Source: CAMLIZ01 sp966212505 (GTDB taxonomy: Bacteria > Pseudomonadota > Gammaproteobacteria > Burkholderiales > Burkholderiaceae_C). Taken from it: a DNA stretch of 64,000 nt. Under the pieces are notes generated by a model. That model was given only the letters and a program-made list of their open reading frames with translations. It was not told the DNA's origin and made no database searches. Shown here piece after piece: positions 43,071 through 56,165 of this stretch. Position 1 is the first letter of the stretch. Every line of letters starts with the position of its first letter. The stretch spans positions 1 through 64,000 of the forward strand of contig CBIHRS010000004.1 in NCBI GenBank assembly GCA_966212505.1, given 5' to 3'. A program made the translations under genes and the position numbers.

Positions 43071-43511
43071 ATGTCTGTTCTCGTCCTCCATGGCCCGAAC
43101 CTCAACCTGCTCGGCACCCGCGAGCCGGAAGTCTATGGTTCGGTGACACTGGGGCAGATCGATGCCGAACTCGCCCAGATCGCGCAAGAAGCGGGACGGG
43201 CGCTGCAAAGCTTCCAGAGCAACCACGAAGGCGCGCTGATCGACCGCGTGCATGCGGCGCGCAGCGATGGCACCGAAGCCATCATCATCAACCCGGCCGG
43301 CTACACGCACACCAGCGTCGCACTGCGCGATGCGCTGGCGGCCGTGGCGCTGCCCTTCGTCGAGGTTCACCTGTCCAACATCCACCGGCGTGAACCTTTC
43401 CGTCATCACTCGTATTTTTCCGATCTCGCCGAGGGCGTGATCTGCGGGCTGGGTGCGGCCGGCTACAGGCTGGCCCTGCAATACCTGCTGGCCCGGCAAC
43501 CGCGCACCTGA
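43071..43511 (+). CDS. aroQ: Type II 3-dehydroquinate dehydratase
   Basis: Shikimate-pathway enzyme, 146 residues, the usual dodecamer subunit size. Seen: VLVLHGPNLNLLGTREPEVYG with the active-site Tyr, FQSNHEGALIDRVHAA, IINPAGYTHTSVALRDAL with the Asn/His, VEVHLSNIHRREPFRHHS with the catalytic residues. It opens the aroQ-accB-accC-prmA run. In the upstream gap there is a small dyad GTTGC-TG-GCAAC at 42982-42993 and TAAAGT at 43009, which may mark the promoter. Confidence 0.96.
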   Translation: MSVLVLHGPNLNLLGTREPEVYGSVTLGQIDAELAQIAQEAGRALQSFQSNHEGALIDRVHAARSDGTEAIIINPAGYTHTSVALRDALAAVALPFVEVHLSNIHRREPFRHHSYFSDLAEGVICGLGAAGYRLALQYLLARQPRT

Positions 43512-43571
43512 AGGCGCGCATCCCGGGCGCCACGCGCCCGCACCACAAGAGAAAACGTTGGAGAGAACTGC

Positions 43572-44042
43572 ATGGACTTGCGCAAGCTGAAGACCCTGAT
43601 CGACCTCGTGTCGGAGTCGAACATCTCGGAGCTCGAGATCACCGAAGCCGATGGCAAGGTCCGCATCGTCAAGGCCGATCCGCACGCCGCGGTCATCCCC
43701 ACCGCGATGCCGATGGCCATGACGGCCGCCGCCCCCACCATCGTGGCGGGCGCTGCCCCTGCAACCAGCGCAGCGGGCCCGGTCGTCGAGGCGGCCCCCG
43801 TGGAGACCGGCCACCAGGTCAAGTCGCCGATGGTCGGCACCTTCTATCGCTCGTCGAGCCCCGGCGGCAAGCCGTTCGTCGAAGTGGGCATGCAGGTCAA
43901 GGAAGGCGACCCGATCTGCATCATCGAAGCGATGAAGATCATGAACGAGATCGAGGCCGACAAGGCCGGCACGATCACCAAGATCCTGGCCGAGAACGGC
44001 CAGGCCGTCGAGTTCGGTCAGCCCCTGTTCGTGATCGAATAA
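43572..44042 (+). CDS. accB: Biotin carboxyl carrier protein of acetyl-CoA carboxylase
   Basis: 156 residues; carries the biotin arm between AccC and the carboxyltransferase in fatty-acid synthesis. Biotinyl Lys122 lies in IIEAMKIMNEIEADKAG. The N-terminal helix DLRKLKTLIDLVSESNISELEI is the AccC-contact region, followed by an Ala/Pro-rich linker (about residues 36-78) and the biotinyl domain with the family thumb FYRSSSPGGKPFVEVG. GGAGAG lies before the ATG. accC begins 9 nt after the stop. Confidence 0.97.
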   Translation: MDLRKLKTLIDLVSESNISELEITEADGKVRIVKADPHAAVIPTAMPMAMTAAAPTIVAGAAPATSAAGPVVEAAPVETGHQVKSPMVGTFYRSSSPGGKPFVEVGMQVKEGDPICIIEAMKIMNEIEADKAGTITKILAENGQAVEFGQPLFVIE

Positions 44043-44051
44043 GGCCTCGCG

Positions 44052-45401
<1,350 letters not shown>

Positions 45402-45424
45402 TGTCCAACGGCTGAGCACGCACC

Positions 45425-46330
45425 GTGTACGAACTCGTATTGCTCGCCCCCGAAGCGCTCGTCGAGCCCGTGTCGGAGGCCATGATGGACGAGCTGGAGG
45501 CGCTGTCGGTCTCGGTCGAGGATGCCGATGCCGACACCTCCGCCGAGCAGGCGCTGTTCGGCGAGCCCGGCATGCCGGCTCCGCGGTCCGGCTGGCAGCA
45601 TTCGACGCTGAAGGCCCTGTTCGCCGACGAGGCGCAAGCCACCGAAGCCGTGACGCTGCTGCTGGCACAGGACTGGGCTTCCCAGGTGCAGGTGCGTGCG
45701 CTGCAGCCGGTGCCCGATGAAGACTGGGTGCGGCTGACGCAGTCGCAGTTCGCACCGGTGTCGATCACCGACGAGTTCTGGATCGTGCCGAGCTGGCACG
45801 AACCTCCCGGCGGCGCACGGCAGGTCATCCGGCTCGACCCGGGCCTGGCTTTCGGCACCGGCACCCATCCCACCACGCGGATGTGCCTGCACTGGATCGC
45901 TCGCCACGCCAAGGATCGCAGCGCCGCCTGGTCGCGCGTGCTCGACTACGGCTGCGGCTCCGGCATCCTCGCGATCGGCGCCGCGCTGCATGGCGGCCGC
46001 GGCATCGACGCGGTGGACATCGATCCCGCGGCGGTCGAGTCGACGCGGGCCAACGCCGAAGCCAACGGCGTGCAGCTGGCGGCCGGCCTGCCCGAGGCGG
46101 CCCGTGGTGAATACCCGCTGGTGCTGGCCAACATCCTCGCAACGCCGCTGAAGCTGCTGGCGCCGCTGCTGTGCGGCCACGTCGCACCCGGCGGCGACCT
46201 CGTGCTGGCGGGCATCCTCGAGCGGCAGGCCGATGAGCTGAAGGCGGCCTATGCGCCATGGGTCGCGCTCGAGGTCAGCGATCAGGAAGACGGCTGGATC
46301 CTGATGACAGCCCGCCGCACCGACTCCTGA
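45425..46330 (+). CDS. prmA: Ribosomal protein L11 methyltransferase
   Basis: 301 residues from GTG 45425. Trimethylates ribosomal protein L11 with SAM. Seen: an N-terminal L11-binding domain starting YELVLLAPEALVEPVSEAM, FGTGTHPTTRMCLHWI, SAM motif VLDYGCGSGILAIGAALHG, DIDPAAVESTRANAEANGV, and the post-motif LVLANILATPLKLLAPLL. Lies 23 nt after accC, a common neighbourhood. Confidence 0.96.
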   Translation: MYELVLLAPEALVEPVSEAMMDELEALSVSVEDADADTSAEQALFGEPGMPAPRSGWQHSTLKALFADEAQATEAVTLLLAQDWASQVQVRALQPVPDEDWVRLTQSQFAPVSITDEFWIVPSWHEPPGGARQVIRLDPGLAFGTGTHPTTRMCLHWIARHAKDRSAAWSRVLDYGCGSGILAIGAALHGGRGIDAVDIDPAAVESTRANAEANGVQLAAGLPEAARGEYPLVLANILATPLKLLAPLLCGHVAPGGDLVLAGILERQADELKAAYAPWVALEVSDQEDGWILMTARRTDS

Positions 46331-46346
46331 GCCACACTCCAGGGCC

Positions 46347-47345
46347 ATGAGCCTCGCGACCCGTTGCACCGCCTGCGGCACGATCTTCCGTGTCGTCCAA
46401 GACCAGCTCAAGGTCTCCGAGGGCTGGGTGCGGTGCGGTCGCTGCCAGGAAGTCTTCAACGCGCTGCAGAACCTGTTCGACCTGGAGCGCGAGGCGCCGC
46501 CGCCCTGGCCGCCGGTCGCGGCGGATGATTGGAAATCGACACTGCCGGTTTCCGAACCCGAGGCAGCGGCGGAAGAAGCAACCGTCTCCGCGCCTGCGGC
46601 CGATCCTGCAGGGCTCGCGTCGCAGCCGCTGCTTCATCGCCCATCGGCCGAGCAGGCGGTGGCCTTTGCCGACGAGCCCGAGGATGAAGCCGACCCCTCC
46701 GGCTTTGCGGATGCCCGCTTCAACCTCGCCCTGCTCGACGACGAACCTTCACGCTTCGCGCGCGACGCCGCAGGAGCAGCCGGCGGCGATACCGTAGCCG
46801 AAGGTCCGGCGCACGATGACACGGCAAAGGCGATGCCGCGCTTCGTGCGGCAGGCCGAGCGCGAAGCCCGCTGGCGTCGCCCGGCCGTGCGCATCGGCCT
46901 GTCGGTGCTGCTCGTGCTGCTGTCCGTCACGCTGGCCGGCCAACTCGGCCTGCACTTCCGCGCACAGCTCGCCGCCTCGATCCCCGAGACCCGCGCCCTC
47001 CTCGATCCGCTGTGCGCCTGGAAGGGCTGCCGCATCGACGCCCCGCGCCGGCTCGACAGCATCGTGGTCGACAGCAGCGGGCTCACCCGGCTCGATTCGC
47101 CCGGCCTCTACCGCCTGTCGATCGTGCTGCGCAATCGTGCGAGCACGCCGGTGCTGCTGCCGGCGATCGATCTCTCGCTCACGGATGCGCAAGGCCAGCT
47201 GGTCTCGCGCCGCGCGTTGAGCGCCGCCGAACTCGGCGCGCGCCAGGACCAGCTCGCACCCGGTGCCGAGCTGCCGCTGCAGGCGTTGCTGGCCAGCGGC
47301 GAGCGCGCACTGGTGGGCTACACCGTCGAAATCTTCTATCCCTGA
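46347..47345 (+). CDS. Zinc-ribbon and DUF3426 membrane protein
   Basis: 332 residues. The N-terminus is an MJ0042-type zinc ribbon: CTACGTIFRVVQDQLKVSEGWVRCGRCQEVFNA with two CxxC pairs. Then an acidic, low-complexity linker to about residue 170, a membrane helix (IGLSVLLVLLSVTLAGQLGL), and a DUF3426 periplasmic domain with LDSIVVDSSGLTRLD. Function unknown; the topology suggests a cytosolic metal or RNA sensor linked to an external domain. Follows prmA, an order common in Burkholderiales. Confidence 0.88.
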   Translation: MSLATRCTACGTIFRVVQDQLKVSEGWVRCGRCQEVFNALQNLFDLEREAPPPWPPVAADDWKSTLPVSEPEAAAEEATVSAPAADPAGLASQPLLHRPSAEQAVAFADEPEDEADPSGFADARFNLALLDDEPSRFARDAAGAAGGDTVAEGPAHDDTAKAMPRFVRQAEREARWRRPAVRIGLSVLLVLLSVTLAGQLGLHFRAQLAASIPETRALLDPLCAWKGCRIDAPRRLDSIVVDSSGLTRLDSPGLYRLSIVLRNRASTPVLLPAIDLSLTDAQGQLVSRRALSAAELGARQDQLAPGAELPLQALLASGERALVGYTVEIFYP

Positions 47346-47363
47346 CCATTCTCTGGAGATGCC

Positions 47364-48272
47364 ATGCCGGCACTGATCTGCGGGTCGCTCGCCTTCGACA
47401 CCATCACGACCTTTCCCGGTCGCTTCGCGCAGCAGATCCTGCCGGAGCAGGTGCACATCCTGAACGTGTCGTTCCTGGTGCCCACGCTGCGGCGCGAGTT
47501 CGGCGGCTGCGCCGGCAACATCGCCTACACGCTGCACGCGCTCGGCGGCCAACCGGTGATCATGGCCACGCTGGGCAACGACGGCAGCGACTACCTGGCC
47601 CGCTTCCACGAATGGGGCGTCGACACCTCCTGCGTGAAGGTCGAGTCCGACACCTACACCGCGCAGGCGATCATCATCACCGACACCGACAACAACCAGA
47701 TCACCGCCTTCCACCCGGGCGCGATGAGCTTCGCGCACCGCCATGCAGTGCCGCAGCGCGACGACATCAAGATCGCCATCGTCGCGCCTGACGGCCGCGA
47801 CGCGATGCTGCAGCATGCCGAGCAGCTCGCCGCCGCGAAGATCCCCTTCGTCTTCGATCCGGGCCAGGGCCTGCCGATGTTCGACGGCGACGACCTGCGT
47901 CGCTTCGTGAGCCAGGCCACCTGGGTCGCGGTGAACGACTACGAAGGCCGCATGCTCAGCGAGCGCACCGGCCAGAGCCTGGCCGACATGTCGCGTGCCG
48001 GGCACCTGCAGGGCGTGATCGTCACGCTGGGCGCCGAGGGCTGCGAGCTGTGGATCAAGGGCGAGCGCACGCATGTGCCGGGCGTGGCCGCCGAGCAGGT
48101 GGTCGACCCCACCGGTTGCGGCGATGCCTTCCGCGGCGGCCTGCTCTATGGGCTGGAGCGCGGCTGGTCGCTGGAACGCAGCGTGACGCTCGGCAACCGG
48201 CTCGGCGCACTGAAGATCGCCTGTGCCGGCCCGCAGAACCACCAAGTGGACCGCACGGCGCTCGGCGTCTGA
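47364..48272 (+). CDS. PfkB-family carbohydrate/nucleoside kinase
   Basis: 302-residue ribokinase-fold enzyme. Seen: ALICGSLAFDTITTFPGRF, REFGGCAGNIAYTLHALGG, GNDGSDYLARFHEWGVDTS, ITAFHPGAMSFAH, and the catalytic anion-hole VVDPTGCGDAFRGGLLYGLERG. The family includes adenosine kinase and sugar kinases, and adenosine kinase is the closest impression, but substrate cannot be fixed. GGAG lies 8 nt before ATG 47364. Confidence 0.88.
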   Translation: MPALICGSLAFDTITTFPGRFAQQILPEQVHILNVSFLVPTLRREFGGCAGNIAYTLHALGGQPVIMATLGNDGSDYLARFHEWGVDTSCVKVESDTYTAQAIIITDTDNNQITAFHPGAMSFAHRHAVPQRDDIKIAIVAPDGRDAMLQHAEQLAAAKIPFVFDPGQGLPMFDGDDLRRFVSQATWVAVNDYEGRMLSERTGQSLADMSRAGHLQGVIVTLGAEGCELWIKGERTHVPGVAAEQVVDPTGCGDAFRGGLLYGLERGWSLERSVTLGNRLGALKIACAGPQNHQVDRTALGV

Positions 48273-48279
48273 ACAGGCC

Positions 48280-48591
48280 TCAGCGTGGCAGGCCCAACTG
48301 GTCCAGCCAGGCCAGCAGCTGAGGCAAGGGGCAGTCGAGCTGCAGCCGCTTGCGGCGCGATGAAGCGCCCTGACGCAGGCTGACCTGGCGGCGCGTCAGC
48401 CGCAGTTCACCGGCCAGCCACTCGACCAGCGCATCGTTCGCGCGACCCTCGAGCGCCGGCGCCGCCAAGCGCACGCGCAGGCAGCCGTCGTGCAGCCCCA
48501 CGGCCTCGGTGCGCTTCGCATTCGGGATCACCGAGACCAGCAATTGCGAACCGTCCGCCGATGCGGCAGCGCAAGGCCAGGGTGCAGACAT
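48280..48591 (-). CDS. DUF167 (YggU) family protein
   Basis: 103 residues from ATG 48591. Small DUF167 domain: LLVSVIPNAKRTEAVGLHDGCLRVRLAAPALEGRANDALVEWLAGEL and SLRQGASSRRKRLQL, all typical. Function unknown. An upstream ATG at 48624 would start immediately after the hctB terminator, so the internal start with GGAACC is preferred. Converges on the PfkB kinase with 7 nt between stops. Confidence 0.88.
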   Translation of the reverse strand: MSAPWPCAAASADGSQLLVSVIPNAKRTEAVGLHDGCLRVRLAAPALEGRANDALVEWLAGELRLTRRQVSLRQGASSRRKRLQLDCPLPQLLAWLDQLGLPR

Positions 48592-48626
48592 CGGTTCCAC
48601 GATGGTTCGGCTCTCTCGCGGCATCC

Positions 48627-48653
48627 AAGAAAAAACCCGGCCGAAGCCGGGTT
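48627..48653 (-). terminator. Rho-independent terminator of the histone-like gene
   Basis: On the minus strand, AACCCGGC-TTCG-GCCGGGTT followed by further Ts (TTTTTTCTTGG). Eight-base-pair stem with a stable UUCG-type loop, 24 nt after the histone-like gene stop. It also insulates DUF167 from read-through. Confidence 0.93.
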
Positions 48654-48676
48654 GTGTACTACGGCTTGTGCCGCCT

Positions 48677-49144
48677 TCAGGGCTTGTTGCCCGTCGGGAA
48701 CGGCCAGGCAGCAGCCGGGCTCAGTGCCGTCTTGGCAGCGGGCGCGGGTGCAGGCGCAGGGGCCGCAGGGGCAGCAGGTGCAGGGGCAGCCTTCTTCGCA
48801 GCAGGCTTCTTCGCAGCCTTCTTCGCAGCAGGCTTCTTCGCAGCGGCCTTCTTCGCAGGGGCCTTCTTGGCGACGGCCTTCTTCGCAGCAGGCTTCTTCG
48901 CAGCGGCCTTCTTGGCAGGCGCCTTCTTGGCGACAGCCTTCTTCGCCGGTGCCGCCTTCTTGGCGACGGCCTTCTTCGCCGGGGCCTTCTTGGCCACAGC
49001 CTTCTTCGCCGGGGCCTTCTTGGCCGCAGCCTTCTTCGCCGGTGCCGCCTTCTTGGCGACGGCCTTCTTCGCCGGGGCCTTCTTGGCCGCGGTCTTCTTC
49101 GCCGGAGCGGCCTTCTTCGCCGCAGCTTTCTTCGCAGTTGCCAT
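48677..49144 (-). CDS. Histone H1-like lysine/alanine repeat DNA-binding protein
   Basis: 155 residues from ATG 49144, with AAGGAG six bases upstream. The first roughly 115 residues are degenerate repeats of K-K-A-x-A/P units (ATAKKAAAKKAAPAKKTAAK and onward), a strongly basic disordered tail like H1 CTDs and HctB/AlgP-like proteins. The last 40 residues are Ala/Pro-rich (APAPAAPAAPAPAPAP) and end in PFPTGNKP. Known relatives condense DNA. The number of repeat units probably varies among strains. An 8-bp hairpin lies in its leader. Confidence 0.9.
   Translation of the reverse strand: MATAKKAAAKKAAPAKKTAAKKAPAKKAVAKKAAPAKKAAAKKAPAKKAVAKKAPAKKAVAKKAAPAKKAVAKKAPAKKAAAKKPAAKKAVAKKAPAKKAAAKKPAAKKAAKKPAAKKAAPAPAAPAAPAPAPAPAAKTALSPAAAWPFPTGNKP
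48780..49135. repeat. Tandem degenerate repeat encoding KKAPA/KKAAA units
   Basis: Plus-strand text repeats GCCTTCTTCGCAG, GGCTTCTTCGCAG and GCCTTCTTGGCGAC with small changes over about 350 nt. The period is a multiple of 3 (mostly 12-21 nt), so repeat slippage would keep the histone-like gene in frame. Confidence 0.8.
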
Positions 49145-49175
49145 AACAATCTCCTTGATCAAGTGGCAAAGAGCA

Positions 49176-49198
49176 CCGCACTGTTCGAACCAGTGCGG
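49176..49198 (-). other. Perfect hairpin in the leader of the histone-like gene
   Basis: CCGCACTG-N7-CAGTGCGG, 8 bp with the loop TTCGAAC, about 31 nt before the ATG. No T-run follows on the minus strand, so it is not an obvious terminator. The 228-nt gap between nrdB and this gene also has a 7-bp dyad at 49277-49300 and otherwise shows nothing clear. Confidence 0.45.
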
Positions 49199-49372
49199 CG
49201 ATTCATCGCCCGGTGCTTTGCCCTCGGGCCGGAGCCTTCGGGTGCCCCGGTGCGATGAACGGGGTTGCGATCCCTGATCGCCGCTTCTTGCGACGGCGAT
49301 TCAAGGCTCGCGAATCTTGATCTCTTCTATGGACTGCGGGCCGCTCTTGTCAGCGAACCGTTCGGCGGACCG

Positions 49373-50596
49373 TCAGTCCCAACTCAGCGCGCCACCGGAT
49401 TGGTACTCGATGACGCGCGTTTCGAAAAAGTTGCGCTCCTTCTTCAGGTCGATCATTTCGCTCATCCACGGGAACGGGTTTTCCTCGTTCGGGAAGAGCT
49501 CTTCCAAACCGATCTGCGTAGCACGCCGGTTGGCGATGTAGCGCAGGTAGCCCTTGAACATGCTGGCGTTCAGGCCCAGCACGCCGCGCGGCATGGTGTC
49601 TTCAGCGTAGCGGTACTCGAGCTCGACGGCCTTCAGGAACAGGGCCTTGATCTCGGCCTTGAACTGGGCGGTCCAGAGCTGCGGGTTCTCGAGCTTGATC
49701 TGGTTGATCAGGTCGATGCCGAAATTGCAGTGCATCGACTCGTCGCGCAGGATGTACTGGTACTGCTCTGCCGCGCCGGTCATCTTGTTCTGGCGGCCGA
49801 GCGCCAGGATCTGCGTGAAGCCGACGTAGAAGAACAGGCCTTCCATCAGGCAGGCGAAGACGATCAGGCTCTTGAGCAGCGTCTGGTCGGCCTCGAGCGT
49901 GCCGGTGCGGAAATTGGGATCCATGATCGCGTCGATGAACGGGATCAGGAACTCGTCCTTCTCGCGGATCGACGAGACCTCGTGGTAGGCGTTGAAGATC
50001 TCGCTCTCGTCGAGACCCAGCGACTCCACGATGTACTGGTAGGCGTGCGTGTGGATCGCTTCCTCGAAGGCCTGGCGCAGCAGGAACTGGCGGCATTCGG
50101 GCGCGGTGATGTGCCGGTAGGTGCCGAGCACGATGTTGTTGGCGGCCAGCGAATCGGCGGTGACGAAGAAGCCGAGGTTGCGCTTGATGATGCGGCGCTC
50201 GTCTTCGGTCAGGCCGTTGGGGTCCTTCCACGTCGCGATGTCGCGCGACATGTTCACCTCCTGCGGCATCCAGTGGTTGGCGCAGGTGGCGAGGTACTTT
50301 TCCCAGGCCCACTTGTACTTGAAGGGGACCAGCTGGTTCACGTCGGTCGCGCCGTTGATCACGCGCTTGTCGGCGACGTTGACGCGGCGCGCGGACTGCG
50401 ACTGCATCGACGATGCAGGAGCCACGGCGGCGGCAGCTTGGGGATAGGCGGGGACGGCGGACTGCAGCGCAGCTTGCGCGGCGACCGGCGCCGATTGCAG
50501 AGGCGACGGGTGTGCAACCCGCGCGTCAGATGAAGCTTGAGACGCGGTGCTGTTTGATGGAGTCGTCGGTTTGACTTCGTCTTCCCAGACCAGCAT
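49373..50596 (-). CDS. nrdB: Ribonucleotide reductase beta subunit
   Basis: 407-residue R2 protein generating the radical for NrdA. Metal-ligand and radical positions are complete: Asp in FVTADSLAANNIVLG, Glu/His and radical Tyr in AFEEAIHTHAYQYIVESLG, Glu in LMEGLFFYVG and Glu/His in RDESMHCNFGIDL. The sequence is close to the Chlamydia class Ic group (same HTH-x-x-x-Y/F context) but has Tyr and Asp where Chlamydia has Phe and Glu, so a di-iron tyrosyl enzyme is expected. A 75-residue N-terminal Ala/Ser/Gln-rich extension precedes the fold. AGGAAG lies before ATG 50596. Confidence 0.96.
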   Translation of the reverse strand: MLVWEDEVKPTTPSNSTASQASSDARVAHPSPLQSAPVAAQAALQSAVPAYPQAAAAVAPASSMQSQSARRVNVADKRVINGATDVNQLVPFKYKWAWEKYLATCANHWMPQEVNMSRDIATWKDPNGLTEDERRIIKRNLGFFVTADSLAANNIVLGTYRHITAPECRQFLLRQAFEEAIHTHAYQYIVESLGLDESEIFNAYHEVSSIREKDEFLIPFIDAIMDPNFRTGTLEADQTLLKSLIVFACLMEGLFFYVGFTQILALGRQNKMTGAAEQYQYILRDESMHCNFGIDLINQIKLENPQLWTAQFKAEIKALFLKAVELEYRYAEDTMPRGVLGLNASMFKGYLRYIANRRATQIGLEELFPNEENPFPWMSEMIDLKKERNFFETRVIEYQSGGALSWD

Positions 50597-50658
50597 GTGT
50601 GTACTTCCTAATGGTTGCGAATTATCGGAGTGTTGTGTTCAAACACCAAGCACTTCTT

Positions 50659-50755
50659 GACATCGAGCCGATGTCGTTGTTGCGGCATCGCATCGTCTGA
50701 CGATCACGATGCGCCGCAACAAGCGATGCATGCATGAGGCGCTGCATGCATCGCT
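50659..50755 (-). other. Three consecutive hairpins between nrdA and nrdB
   Basis: Immediately after the nrdA stop: (1) 50722-50755, a perfect 13-bp stem AGCGATGCATGCA/TGCATGCATCGCT with an 8-nt loop; (2) 50677-50722, TTGTTGCGGC and GCATCGT pairing with ACGATGC and GCCGCAACAA, 17 bp with a 3-nt bulge; (3) 50659-50675, GACATCG-AGC-CGATGTC. None is followed by a T-run on the minus strand, so they are not simple terminators. A role in mRNA processing or differential nrdB output is inference. Confidence 0.8.
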
Positions 50756-50769
50756 CGCGTGTCAGTTCA

Positions 50770-53691
<2,922 letters not shown>

Positions 53692-53906
53692 GAAGGCCCT
53701 TCTCTCTCTAGAAATCTTGAAAGCAATCAACCGTCCGGGTGCTGGTGCGGCACCCGGACAGGGCGGTTAGCGGTTCTCTCGGTTCTTGTGATCGCGGCGG
53801 TCAGGACACCGCGGCTCGTACGACCGTGCGCGGCACGGTGCAGGCATCTGTGGACAAAGCTGTGGAGATTCGGTGGAGTGCACGTGGATCGTTCGATTCG
53901 AGCCGG

Positions 53907-53953
53907 ACACTACATCTAGGGAACGCCGAGCATTTGAACACTACCCATAGCGT
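53907..53953 (-). promoter_or_regulatory. Two NrdR-box-like sites upstream of nrdA
   Basis: ACACTACATCTAGGGA (53907-53922) and ACACTACCCATAGCGT (53938-53953) share ACACTAC and a CTA-N4-TAG core, and their starts are 31 bp apart. Known: NrdR binds paired 16-bp boxes about three helical turns apart in nrd promoters, repressing when ATP/dATP is high. On the minus strand TTCAAA and TAGATG form a weak -35/-10 between and within the boxes, 215 nt before the nrdA ATG. The remaining 349-nt gap (53692-54040) shows nothing else convincing. Confidence 0.72.
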
Positions 53954-54040
53954 ACCTCATGAGTGGTTTCCCGATTGAAGAATCCGAGCAATGCCCACGG
54001 GTGCCGTGCGGCACCGCTTGCCCGATCGAGGAATCTTGGG

Positions 54041-54599
54041 TTAGGCGACAGCCGGAAACATCGACGCCGGCCAGCCGAGCGAGGCCTGCAACCGAGGCCA
54101 GTCGAAGCCGGGGCCGGGATCGATCTTTCGTCCTGGGGCCACGTGCTCATGGCCTGCAACGTGCCGCACGGGATACTGCTGCATCACCGCCTGCAGCAGG
54201 CGCGGCAGCACGAGGTATTGCGCCTCGTCGAAGGTCTCGCCCTCCAGCCCTTCGAGTTCGATGCCGATCGAGAAATCGTTGCAGTTGTCACGCCCGAGCC
54301 ACTGCGAGCGCCCCGCATGCCACGCACGCTGATCGCACGACACGAACTGCAGCAGCTCGCCATCGCGCCTCAGCACGAAATGCGACGACACCTGCAGGCC
54401 GCGGATCTGCTGGTAGTAGGGATGCGCGTCCCAATCGAGCTGATTCGTGAAGAGGCGCTCGATCGCATCGCCGCCGTATTCGCCCGGCGGCAGGCTGATC
54501 GAATGCAGCAGCACGAGGTCGACCGCCACGCCGTCGGGCCGCGGCCCGAAGTTGGGCGACGGGCAGGCGCGCGCTTCGCGCCACCACCCGCTGGACCAG

Positions 54600-54628
<29 letters not shown>
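54041..54628 (-). CDS. ampD: 1,6-anhydro-N-acetylmuramyl-L-alanine amidase AmpD
   Basis: 195-residue zinc amidase of murein recycling; cleaves anhydromuropeptides in the cytosol and so affects AmpR-type inducer pools. Seen: CPSPNFGPRPDGVAVDLVLLHSISLPPGEYGG with the first Zn His, VSSHFVLRRDGELLQFVSCDQRAWHAGRSQW, FSIGIELEG, VAGHEHVAPGRKIDPGPGFDW with the second His and Asp. Start 54628 overlaps the pilR end by 29 nt. Complements mpl earlier in the window. Confidence 0.94.

Positions 54629-56161
<1,533 letters not shown>

Positions 56162-56165
<4 letters not shown>

Noticed and set aside
48780..49135. CRISPR-like array
   Set aside because: The repeats are short, contiguous, in multiples of 3 nt and encode the Lys/Ala tail of the histone-like gene; there are no spacers.
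53739..53978. 79-residue plus-strand open frame upstream of nrdA
   Set aside because: No ribosome-binding site or protein-like composition; it covers the NrdR-box-like sites.
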